DNA of 64,000 bases. Source: DASQFQ01 sp963811595 (GTDB lineage: Bacteria; Actinomycetota; Thermoleophilia; Solirubrobacterales; Solirubrobacteraceae). Positions 34,829 through 41,779 of this stretch are shown piece by piece. The position numbers and the translations under genes are program-made. How positions within the stretch are numbered: position 1 is the stretch's first letter; every line of letters begins with the position of its first letter. A model generated the notes under the pieces. The model worked only from the letters and a program-made list of their open reading frames with translations. It was not told the DNA's origin and did no database searches. The stretch spans positions 62,001-126,000 of the forward strand of contig CAWERW010000001.1 of assembly GCA_963811595.1 (NCBI GenBank). Reading direction: 5' to 3'.

Positions 34829-36061
34829 GTGAGTCCGGATGATGCGCACCCCAGCCCGGAGACCGGGAGGACCCTTGCGCGCCTCGGACTCTCCGACCTG
34901 CGCCCGGTCTACCAGCCCGTGGTCGACCTGCGCGACGGCCACGTCGTCGGCTACGAGGCGCTCGTCCGCGGCGGGCCGCAGAGCGCGCTCGAGTCGCCCG
35001 CCGAGCTGTTCGCCGCCGCCCGCACCGAGGATCTCGTCGCCGAGTTCGACACCGCCTGCCGCGAGGCGGCGGTGCGCGGGTTCGACATCAACGGCTCGGG
35101 TCCGTTCGCGCTCTTCCTGAACGCCGACGCGGATTCGCTCGGCGAGGCCGCCGAGCAGATCCCCGCCGCCCGCCAGACCGTCGTGATCGAGATCACCGAG
35201 CAGGCGCTCGTCGCCAACCCCGACACGCTGCTGCGCGCGCTGACGCGCTTCCGCACCCACGGCTGGGGCGTCGCGATCGACGACGTCGGCGCCGACTCGC
35301 GCTCGCTCGCCCTGATGCCGCTGCTCTATCCCGACGTCATCAAGCTCGACCTGCGCCGCCTGCAGGAGCGCCGCCCGGAGGACATCGCGCGCATCGTCGG
35401 CGCCGTCGGGGCCGAGAGCGAGCACCGCCAGGCGCTCGTGCTCGCCGAGGGCATCGACTCCGAGGAGCAGATGGCGGCCGCCCGCGCGTTCGGCGCGCAG
35501 CTCGGCCAGGGCTTCCTGCTCGGCGAGCCCGCCCCCCTCCCCACCGCGCTGCCCGAGCCCGGGCGCAAGCTGCGCCTCACCGCCTCGGGCGGCGACGTCG
35601 CCGGCGACCCGCCGTTCAACCGCGTGACGAACTGGAAGCGCCCGACGATCGGCAGCCGCGAGCTGGCCGAGCGCACCGCCCAGCTGATCATGCGCCAGGC
35701 GCTCGCGCTCGGCGAGACCGCGGTCGTGCTCGCCGCCTACCCGCACGAGCGCCACGTCGGGGAGGAGCAGGCCGCCGAGCTGCGGCAGCTGGCGGGCTCG
35801 CTCGCGTTCGTGGGCGCGCTCGGCGCGCCCGCCGAGCTGGGCGAGGCGGGCGTCCGCACCGGCCCGCTGCAGCCCTACGACCCGCTGCGGGGCACGTGGA
35901 CCGTCGTCGCGCTCGGCCCCGGCCTCGCCGCCTGCTTCGTCGCCCGCGAGACCGACGACGGCGACTACGAGCTCGCCACCTCCTACGACCGCGACCTGGT
36001 CGTGGAGTCGGCGCTGCTGATCATGGGCCGCCTGCGCCCGCTCGCTTCGCCAGCTCGCTGA
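34829..36061 (+). CDS. EAL-domain protein with C-terminal DICT-like sensory domain (c-di-GMP)
   Basis: A 410-residue protein. Residues about 20-240 form an EAL phosphodiesterase-type domain: GYEALVRG (the E-A-L motif), ALFLNADADS (Asn/Asp metal ligands), VVIEITEQAL, AIDDVGADSRSL (Asp pair) and AEGIDSEEQ followed by QGFLLGEP. Because most metal ligands are present it may be an active c-di-GMP hydrolase. Residues about 265-410 (starting NWKRPTIGSRELAERTAQLI) resemble the DICT domain seen in c-di-GMP signalling proteins. GTG 34829 lies 6 bases after TACGCT. Overlaps the convergent hydrolase gene by 41 bp. Confidence 0.85.
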   Translation: MSPDDAHPSPETGRTLARLGLSDLRPVYQPVVDLRDGHVVGYEALVRGGPQSALESPAELFAAARTEDLVAEFDTACREAAVRGFDINGSGPFALFLNADADSLGEAAEQIPAARQTVVIEITEQALVANPDTLLRALTRFRTHGWGVAIDDVGADSRSLALMPLLYPDVIKLDLRRLQERRPEDIARIVGAVGAESEHRQALVLAEGIDSEEQMAAARAFGAQLGQGFLLGEPAPLPTALPEPGRKLRLTASGGDVAGDPPFNRVTNWKRPTIGSRELAERTAQLIMRQALALGETAVVLAAYPHERHVGEEQAAELRQLAGSLAFVGALGAPAELGEAGVRTGPLQPYDPLRGTWTVVALGPGLAACFVARETDDGDYELATSYDRDLVVESALLIMGRLRPLASPAR

Positions 36062-36851
36062 TCACCTTCGAGAGCTGCCCGCCCTGCCAGGCCAGCGGCG
36101 AGCTGCCGGGCTCCTCGGACACCAGCTCGGCGCCGGGGATCCGCTCCGCGTAGGCCTCGCCGACCGCGTAGGGGTGCCCGGGGTCGGCCTCGTCGCGGCT
36201 CGCGACGATCACCACCGGGACGTCGATCGCGCCGAGCTCGTCCCACGACTCGAACGGCCGCGAGCGCGGCACCGCGCGCAGCGCGTCGGCCACCGCCTCG
36301 GGGTGCTCGTGCGCCGCGATCCGCTGCCGCAGGACCCTGTCGATCGTGTCCTTCCACTGCTCCGGCACGCCGGGGTCGCCGTAGGCCTCGACGAAGCCGT
36401 CCACGCCGCCGGTGCGCAGGCCCTCCGACAGCGCGTCCCAGCGCTTGAGGCCCGCCTCGCGGTCCTCCTCAGGGTCGAACGCGGGCGTGGCGACGACGAG
36501 CCCGGCCACGCGCTCCGGGGCGTCGAGCGCGATCCGCACCGCGGTGTGCGCGCCCATCGAGGCGCCCGCCAGCACGGCGCGGTCGATGTCGCGGTCGTCG
36601 AGCACGGCGCGCAGGTCCTCGACGAGGTCGTCGTAGTCGTAGGCGTCGGGGTCCGGCGCCGGCGTCGAGGCGCCGTGGCCGCGCGCGTCGTAGGCGATCA
36701 CGCGGTGGCCCGAGCGCTCGAGCGAGCGCGAGCCCATGACGACGTAGCGGCGCGTCGCGGTCAGCCCATGGAGGAGGACGACAGGGGTCCCCTCCCCCGC
36801 CTCTTCGCCCGCCAGCGTGACGCCGTTCGACTCGATGCTCAACTCGGCCAC
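36021..36851 (-). CDS. Alpha/beta hydrolase
   Basis: A 276-residue alpha/beta-hydrolase. Oxyanion strand VVLLHGLTATRR, DARGHGAS after strand 4, nucleophile elbow AGASMGAHTA (Ser), and an acidic residue in VASRDEADPGHP with the usual fold spacing. The canonical C-terminal catalytic His is not obvious: GSSPLAWQGGQLSKVI occupies its usual place. It may be replaced or lie in a different loop, which makes hydrolase activity less certain. GTG start at 36849-36851; divergent from the thioredoxin gene with 22 bp between starts. Confidence 0.82.
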   Translation of the reverse strand: MAELSIESNGVTLAGEEAGEGTPVVLLHGLTATRRYVVMGSRSLERSGHRVIAYDARGHGASTPAPDPDAYDYDDLVEDLRAVLDDRDIDRAVLAGASMGAHTAVRIALDAPERVAGLVVATPAFDPEEDREAGLKRWDALSEGLRTGGVDGFVEAYGDPGVPEQWKDTIDRVLRQRIAAHEHPEAVADALRAVPRSRPFESWDELGAIDVPVVIVASRDEADPGHPYAVGEAYAERIPGAELVSEEPGSSPLAWQGGQLSKVISELAKRAGAGGP

Positions 36852-36873
36852 CCGGGAGTTCTACCCTGGAGGC

Positions 36874-37614
36874 ATGATCCGCGACGTCACAGAGGCCACC
36901 TTCGAGCGCGACGTCATCGACCGCTCGCACGAAGTTCCCGTCGTCGTGGACTTCTGGGCCGAGTGGTGCGGCCCTTGCCGCCAGCTCACGCCCGTGCTCG
37001 AGGCCGAGGTCAAGGCGCGCGAGCCGAACGTCGACCTCGCCAAGCTCGACACCGACGCCGACCAGCGGCTCGCCTCCGCGTTCCGCATCCAGGGCATCCC
37101 CGCCGTCAAGGCGTTCAAGGACGGCAAGATCGTGGCCGAGTTCGTCGGCGCGCAGCCGCGGCCGGAGGTCAAGCGCTTCCTCGACGCGCTGCTGCCGTCC
37201 GAGGCCGACGGGCTGATCGAGGCCGGCGACGAGCCGTCGCTGCGGCGCGCGCTCGAGCTCGAGCCCACCCGCTCCGAGGCCGCCGTCGCCCTGGCGCGGC
37301 TGCTGAACGAGCGCGGGGATCGCGAGGACGCCCTCGCGGTCCTCGCCAACGCGAACGGCTCGTTCGCCGCCGAGGGGCTCGCCGCGCGCTTCCGGCTGGA
37401 GGACGATCCTGAGCTCGCCGACGCGTTCGCCGCGCTCGACGCGGGCGAGCAGGAGCGCGGGCTCGACGCGCTGATCGCCGCGATCGCGCAGAGCACCGAC
37501 TCCGACCGCCGCGACGACCTGCGCCGCGCGATCGTCGGCGTGCTCGACGAGCTCGGCGCGGAGCACCCGCTGGCGCGCGAGTCGCGCCGCAAGCTGGCGG
37601 CGGCCCTCTACTAG
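36874..37614 (+). CDS. Thioredoxin-TPR fusion (CnoX/YbbN-like)
   Basis: A 246-residue cytoplasmic protein. Residues 1-110 are a thioredoxin fold with the active site WCGPC in FWAEWCGPCRQLTP and the cis-Pro in IQGIPAVKAF. The remaining 130 residues are helical TPR-like repeats, as in the chaperedoxin CnoX (YbbN), which protects proteins from oxidation and hands them to chaperones. The intact CxxC suggests redox activity, unlike E. coli YbbN. ATG 36874 follows TACCCT and a GGAGG (36867-36871). A palindromic repeat copy begins inside its stop codon. Confidence 0.9.
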   Translation: MIRDVTEATFERDVIDRSHEVPVVVDFWAEWCGPCRQLTPVLEAEVKAREPNVDLAKLDTDADQRLASAFRIQGIPAVKAFKDGKIVAEFVGAQPRPEVKRFLDALLPSEADGLIEAGDEPSLRRALELEPTRSEAAVALARLLNERGDREDALAVLANANGSFAAEGLAARFRLEDDPELADAFAALDAGEQERGLDALIAAIAQSTDSDRRDDLRRAIVGVLDELGAEHPLARESRRKLAAALY

Positions 37615-37778
37615 TGGGTCCTCTCGTGACGTTGCACTCGAAAGACCGGCCGCCGGCGCCGCCAGGCAAGGACGCAGATCCGAAGGAATACCTCTGGTAT
37701 TTCGAGGGTCGAGGACGCCGCCTGGCGGTGATCGGCGGGTGCCGATTTCGGGTGGAACGTTGCGGGAGGGCCCACTAG
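37611..37778. mobile_element. MITE-like imperfect palindrome, copy B
   Basis: A 168-bp copy of the element at 23018-23182, in the opposite orientation and differing at only about a dozen positions. It is bounded by perfect CTAGTGGG (37611-37618) and CCCACTAG (37771-37778) ends. The left end supplies the TAG stop of the thioredoxin-TPR gene, and the right end is 3 bp before the next GTG start. Internal arms are imperfectly complementary around AATACC-AGA-GGTATT in the reverse sense. No coding capacity. Confidence 0.75.
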
Positions 37779-37781
37779 CCG

Positions 37782-38345
37782 GTGGAGGACCGCCCGTCAC
37801 GGCCCTGGCTGCTGGCGCTGGTCCTCGTGCTGATCACCGGCGGCGTCACCGTCGCGCTGCTGACGAGCCAGAGCTCCGGCACCGACGCGGCCAACGTCGG
37901 CGACAGCGGCCGCGGCGAGCCGCCGCCCCCGGTCGAGGAGGCCGCGCCCATCAAGGAGGGCGAGCCGCGCCGCTGCAAGCCCACGCGCAGCAACCCGGGC
38001 GGGACCAACAATTACATCCCGGACGCGCCCGCGGCGGAGTCGCTCGGCGACGGCTTCATCATCACCGGTCGCGTGCGCGCCGCCGCCGGCTGCAAGCCGC
38101 TCGAGGACGTCCGCATCCAGGTCTGGCTCGCCACCGAGACCGGCGGCGAGCAGGACAACCGCGCCAGCGTGCACACGAACGCCAAGGGCGTCTACCGGAT
38201 CGAGACCGACCCGACCATCGCCCAGTTCGGGGAGCCCAACATCCACGTCGGCTACGACGACGGCGACTACGACGAGGTGTTCATCCGGCGCGTCGTCGAC
38301 CTCGACGACAAGCGCGCGGTCGTCGACCTGACGCTGAAGCGGTGA
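37782..38345 (+). CDS. Membrane-anchored intradiol-dioxygenase-like beta-sandwich protein
   Basis: A 187-residue protein with an N-terminal membrane segment (PWLLALVLVLITGGVTVALL) and a Pro/Glu linker. The C-terminal ~110 residues (GRVRAAAGCKPLEDVRIQVW, then GVYRIETDP and PNIHVGYDDG) match the core of intradiol ring-cleavage dioxygenases. At least one iron-ligand-like His (in NIHV) is retained, but the complete Tyr-Tyr-His-His set could not be identified, so catalysis is uncertain. GTG start 37782. Its stop overlaps the next gene's GTG, so it is paired with a ferric-reductase-like membrane protein. Confidence 0.7.
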   Translation: MEDRPSRPWLLALVLVLITGGVTVALLTSQSSGTDAANVGDSGRGEPPPPVEEAAPIKEGEPRRCKPTRSNPGGTNNYIPDAPAAESLGDGFIITGRVRAAAGCKPLEDVRIQVWLATETGGEQDNRASVHTNAKGVYRIETDPTIAQFGEPNIHVGYDDGDYDEVFIRRVVDLDDKRAVVDLTLKR

Positions 38346-38899
38346 AGCTGCTCCTCGTGGCCGCGCTGCTGGCGCTGCCGCTGCTCGTCGCGCTCACCGA
38401 CGACCACCTCGACGGCCAGTCGGCGGCGCTGATCATCTCCACGACGACGGCCGCGCTCGCGGTCTCCGCGCTCACGCTGCAGCCGCTGCTGGCCGGCACC
38501 GGGCGGCTGCGCCCGCACCGTGTGCTCGGCGGCGTGGCGCTCGCGCTGGTGCTGATCCACCTCGGCGCCCTGTACCTCGAGAGCCCCGAGGACACGCGGT
38601 TCGCGCTCTCGCTCGACGGGCCGACGCGCGGGCGCATGGCGGCGCTGGCGACCGCCGCGCTGATCGCGGTCGTGGCGCTCGGCCTGCTGCGCGCGCGGCT
38701 GCCGATGGCGGGAGCGACGTGGCGGATCCTGCACGGCTTCCTCGCCGCGCTGGTGATCTTCCTCGGCTTCGGCCACGCCGTCCTCACCGACGGCGCGCTC
38801 GACGGCGCCGGGACGCCGCTGCTGCTGGCCTTCGGCGCGGTCGCGCTCGTCGGGGTGGGCAGCGCCTACGCGGCTAGGCGACGGCGCGCTCGTAGTTGA
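38342..38899 (+). CDS. Ferric-reductase-like transmembrane protein
   Basis: A 185-residue protein with about five transmembrane helices. His residues in VLIHLGALYL and LHGFLAALVIFLGFGHAVL are placed as in heme-coordinating helices of the ferric reductase/YedZ transmembrane family. There is no flavin or NAD domain, so it would need a partner, and the upstream dioxygenase-like protein (GTGA overlap) is the obvious candidate. The call rests on helix and His placement. The last 26 bases overlap the convergent DUF5519 gene. Confidence 0.68.
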   Translation: MKLLLVAALLALPLLVALTDDHLDGQSAALIISTTTAALAVSALTLQPLLAGTGRLRPHRVLGGVALALVLIHLGALYLESPEDTRFALSLDGPTRGRMAALATAALIAVVALGLLRARLPMAGATWRILHGFLAALVIFLGFGHAVLTDGALDGAGTPLLLAFGAVALVGVGSAYAARRRRARS

Positions 38900-39197
38900 G
38901 GCGCAGCAGCGCGATCACGTCGCGGACGTCGTCCTCGTTCTCGATCCGGCGGGAGGCCCAGCCCTTCTTGTCCGGGAATACCGGGTGGTAGTCGATGCGC
39001 CCGGCGTCGTAGAGCTCCTGCCACACGGCCTTGGGGAAGCCGCAGTGCATCGTGTAGTCGCCGTGCAAGTGGCCGATCTGCTTGCGACCGACCGTGAAGC
39101 CGAACTCGCCGCGGCTGCCGATGCCGGCCTCGACGCCCGGCCACGAGGTGACCTCGTCGGTGATGATCTGGCTGGCGGTGCGCGTGTCGGTGGTCAT
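38874..39197 (-). CDS. DUF5519 (luciferase-family annotated) small protein
   Basis: A 107-residue cytoplasmic protein of the DUF5519 family. SWPGVEAGIGSRGEFGFTVG and the IGHLHGDYTMHCGFPKAVWQ core (each quoted in full) are characteristic, and WASRRIENEDDVRDVIALLR closes the domain. These proteins are sometimes labelled luciferase by database naming, but no enzymatic function is established. The ATG at 39195-39197 is preceded by GGTGG. It converges on the membrane protein gene with a short overlap. Confidence 0.85.
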   Translation of the reverse strand: MTTDTRTASQIITDEVTSWPGVEAGIGSRGEFGFTVGRKQIGHLHGDYTMHCGFPKAVWQELYDAGRIDYHPVFPDKKGWASRRIENEDDVRDVIALLRLNYERAVA

Positions 39198-39245
39198 GCC
39201 ACCATCGTGCACCCGCGGGCGCCGCGCCACCAGGGGCAATTGGTC

Positions 39246-40307
39246 CTAGGCCTCCAGCGCCAGCGTCATCTGCGACGCGTCGACCGCGGCCTCCTCCTCG
39301 AACGCCGCCACGCGCACGCCGAGCAGCCGCACCGGGCGCGGCGGCGCGTACTCGTCGAGCAACGCGCAGGCGACGTCGGCCACCACCGCCGGGGCGTTGG
39401 TGGCCACGGGCAGCGTGCGCGCGCGGGTCACGGTCGTGAAGTCGTCGAGCCGCACCTTGATGGCGATCGTGCGCCCGCGCCGCTCGTTCTTGGCCAGGCC
39501 CTCGCACAGCCGCGCCGACAGCTGCCGCAGCACCGCGGTCTGCTCGTCGCGGCCCGCGATGTCCTCGTTGAACGTCGTCTCGCGCGACTCCGAGACCGCG
39601 ATCCGCTCGCTCGAGACCGGCGTCTCGTCCTCGAAGTTCGCGCGCGCCACGAGGTACGGCCCGAGGCGGCCGCCGAAGCGCTCGGCCAGCGTCTCGGGCG
39701 GCGTCGCCGCGAGCCGCCCGATCGTGGCGATTCCCAGCTCCTCCAGGCGCTCGGCGGTCTTGGCGCCGATCCCGGGGAGCAGCCGCGGGGGATCGCCGGC
39801 GAAGCGCGCGCACGCCTGCTCGCGCGTCAGCACGACGAAGCCCTGCGGCTTCTCGGCGTCGGACGCGACCTTGGCGACGAGCCGGTTCGGCCCGATCCCG
39901 ACGGAGCCGTGCAGGCCGGTGTCGGCCCTGATCTCCGACACCAGGCGGCGCATCGCGGCGTGCGGCGAGTGGAGCCCGGTGAGCTCGAGGTAGGCCTCGT
40001 CGAGGCCGATCACCTCGACGGTCTCGACGTGGGCGCGCACGCGCTCCATGACGCGCGCGGACATCGCGCGGTAGGCCTCGAAGTCGGGCGTGATGAACGT
40101 CGCCTCCGGGCACAGGCGCCGCGCGCGGGCGGCGGGGATGGCGGAGAACACGCCGTAACGGCGCGCCTCGTAGGAGGCGGTGGTGACCACCGCGCGCGGG
40201 CCGGAGCCCGCGACCACGACGGGCCTGCCCCGCAGCTCGGGGCGGCGCATCAGCTCCACGGACACGTAGAACGCGTCCATATCGAGATGCGCCACGCACC
40301 GCTGCAT
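39246..40307 (-). CDS. dinB: DNA polymerase IV (DinB, Y-family)
   Basis: A 353-residue translesion polymerase. The first catalytic Asp is in AHLDMDAFYVSVE and the second acidic pair in VIGLDEAYLELTG. The helix-hairpin-helix thumb includes LLPGIGAKTAERLEELGI, and the little-finger domain ends in QMTLALEA, a plausible beta-clamp-binding motif. Length is typical. ATG 40305-40307 lies 7 bases after a TAGCCT box at 40315-40320, pointing to a leaderless mRNA. No LexA-type operator was recognised nearby. Confidence 0.95.
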   Translation of the reverse strand: MQRCVAHLDMDAFYVSVELMRRPELRGRPVVVAGSGPRAVVTTASYEARRYGVFSAIPAARARRLCPEATFITPDFEAYRAMSARVMERVRAHVETVEVIGLDEAYLELTGLHSPHAAMRRLVSEIRADTGLHGSVGIGPNRLVAKVASDAEKPQGFVVLTREQACARFAGDPPRLLPGIGAKTAERLEELGIATIGRLAATPPETLAERFGGRLGPYLVARANFEDETPVSSERIAVSESRETTFNEDIAGRDEQTAVLRQLSARLCEGLAKNERRGRTIAIKVRLDDFTTVTRARTLPVATNAPAVVADVACALLDEYAPPRPVRLLGVRVAAFEEEAAVDASQMTLALEA

Positions 40308-40336
40308 GCGAGGCAGGCTACGCCGAGGCTCGGTCG

Positions 40337-41002
40337 CTACTTCGTGCTCTGAACCGCGCCGTGGCCCTCGAACTTCAGGCGCCGGGCGGTCGCCTCGGTG
40401 AGGTCGTACTCGCGGCCGCCGACATAGGGGCCACGGTCGATCACGCGCACGCGGGCGATGCGGCCGCGGTGACGCAGGGTCACCTTCGTACCGCACGGCA
40501 GCGACTTGTGCGCGACGCCGAGATCACCCGGGTCGAGCCGTCCGCCGCAGCTCAGCGAGTTGCCGTACAGGCCAGGCCCGTACCACGACGCGTAGGCCGA
40601 GCGGAACACGTTCAGCCTCCCGACGCGGCGAGAGCCGACGGGGCCGCGCACGACCTTCACGCGGGCGCGGGCGCTCAGCGGGCGGCGCTGACGATCGCGC
40701 AGCACGTAAGCGCCGCGCGCGTCGGTGCGATCCCGGTCGAGCGTCGCCCAGCGGTCGCCGCGGCGGATCTGCAGCGCGACCGTCGAGCCCGCGGGCTGGA
40801 TGACACCGCGCACGAGGGCACGCCGGCCGGCCCGCACGTTCATGCGGCGCTCGGACACGGCGACCTTCGAGGCCGTGGCGGTGGGTGTGGTGCCCTGGGT
40901 TTCTTGTGCTGCCGCGGGGCCGGGCAAGGCCGTCGCGCAGGCATATGCGAGACAGAGCGCGCCGCCGGACATGGCAGCACGCCAATCGAGCTTGGGCCTC
41001 AA
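40337..41002 (-). CDS. RlpA-like secreted double-psi beta-barrel protein
   Basis: A 221-residue exported protein. A signal peptide covers about residues 1-32, a beta-rich domain residues 45-130, and the DPBB domain the rest: SAYASWYGPGLYGNSLSCGG, GVAHKSLPCGTKVTL and VIDRGPYVGGREYDLTEATA. The Asp in VIDRGPY matches the catalytic Asp of lytic transglycosylases and RpfB-like proteins, so it may cut peptidoglycan glycan strands. The start is TTG 41000-41002, 8 bases after AAGGAGG. A ~140-base structured leader precedes it. Confidence 0.88.
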   Translation of the reverse strand: MRPKLDWRAAMSGGALCLAYACATALPGPAAAQETQGTTPTATASKVAVSERRMNVRAGRRALVRGVIQPAGSTVALQIRRGDRWATLDRDRTDARGAYVLRDRQRRPLSARARVKVVRGPVGSRRVGRLNVFRSAYASWYGPGLYGNSLSCGGRLDPGDLGVAHKSLPCGTKVTLRHRGRIARVRVIDRGPYVGGREYDLTEATARRLKFEGHGAVQSTK

Positions 41003-41029
41003 AGCGAGGTCCTCCTTCGGTTGTATTGC

Positions 41030-41135
41030 TACGTCCGACCAGGCGCCTGTGGGTGACGGCTCGCAGCTCTCCGGCTGCGGCTCACTCGGTCATCCACCCA
41101 GCAGGGCATCGTGCCCCGCCGGCTCGGCGGTCGAA
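41030..41135 (-). promoter_or_regulatory. Candidate c-di-AMP (ydaO/yuaA-type) riboswitch in the leader of the RlpA-like gene
   Basis: Transcription from TAGAAT (- strand, 41146-41151) would leave a leader of about 140 bases. In order it holds CGACCGCCGAGCC, then GGGTGGATGACCGAG, then CACCCACAGGCGCC and GGTCGGACG. CGACC and GGTCG can close a basal stem, and the three inner segments align with the GCCGA, GGGGUGAAU-like and CACCCGACAG blocks of ydaO riboswitches. In actinobacteria this riboswitch controls cell-wall hydrolase genes, which fits an RlpA-like gene. The match is by eye only. Confidence 0.55.
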
Positions 41136-41162
41136 CGGTTGTTCGATTCTAGCGGACCCGCC

Positions 41163-41699
41163 TCACGCAGCTTCATGCGCGAATGCAGGACATTCCTGGC
41201 GCAGTCGAGCGAGCCCGAGTCGGATCCGGCTCTTCGCGGTGCCCAGCGGGACCTGCTCGCGCTCGGCGATCTCCGCCGCCGTGAGCCCGGCCCAGTGGGC
41301 GAGGACGAGCGCCTCGCGCTGCGGCTCGGGCAGCGTGCGCAGGGCCTCCTTCACGTCCTCGCGCGTGGCCGCGCGCTCCGCGGCGGCGTCGGGCAGCTCC
41401 TCGACGCGCGGCGCGTCGGAGCCCGCCACGACCTTGAGGCGATCGGTGGCCCGGCCGGCGGCCTGGCCCTCGCGCCACAGGTCGAGCGCGCGCGAGCGCG
41501 CCATCAGCCGCAGGTAGGAGCCGAGCTCGCCGCGCGAGGCGTCGAATCCCGCGGGGCGGCGCCAGATGCGCAGGAACACGTCCTGCACGACGTCCTGCGC
41601 CTGTGCGGGGTCGCTGAGGATCCGCATCGCGGCGTGGTGCACGCCGCGCTCGTGCGTCTCGAACACCTGCCGGAAGGTCTGTGGATCGCTGAGGTTCAT
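41163..41699 (-). CDS. ECF-type RNA polymerase sigma factor
   Basis: A 178-residue sigma factor with only regions 2 and 4. Region 2 includes DPAQAQDVVQDVFLRIWRRP and the -10-recognition helix; region 4 has LPEPQREALVLAHWAGLTAA and EIAEREQVPLGTAKSRIRLG (both quoted as 20-residue pieces), the -35-binding HTH. No anti-sigma gene is adjacent. ATG 41697-41699 lies 7 bases after TATAGT (41707-41712). It is divergent from the WS/DGAT gene, with three GTTGAAG repeats between them. Confidence 0.92.
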   Translation of the reverse strand: MNLSDPQTFRQVFETHERGVHHAAMRILSDPAQAQDVVQDVFLRIWRRPAGFDASRGELGSYLRLMARSRALDLWREGQAAGRATDRLKVVAGSDAPRVEELPDAAAERAATREDVKEALRTLPEPQREALVLAHWAGLTAAEIAEREQVPLGTAKSRIRLGLARLRQECPAFAHEAA

Positions 41700-41720
41700 G
41701 CCATCAACTATACACAACTT

Positions 41721-41750
41721 GTTGAAGGTTGAAGCCCAATGCTGTTGAAG
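41721..41750. repeat. Three GTTGAAG direct repeats in the ECF sigma/WS-DGAT intergenic region
   Basis: GTTGAAG occurs at 41721-41727, 41728-41734 and 41744-41750 in the 80-bp divergent region, next to a short dyad AACAAGTT at 41715-41724. The block is more AT-rich than the flanks. Possible binding sites for a regulator or for the sigma factor itself; function is not known. Confidence 0.4.
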
Positions 41751-41779
41751 GGTCGGATAGGAGACAATCCGGCGTCGCG

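Noticed and set aside
38874..39197. Luciferase function for the DUF5519 protein
   Set aside because: The name is a database label; the 107-residue protein has none of the features of bacterial or firefly luciferase.
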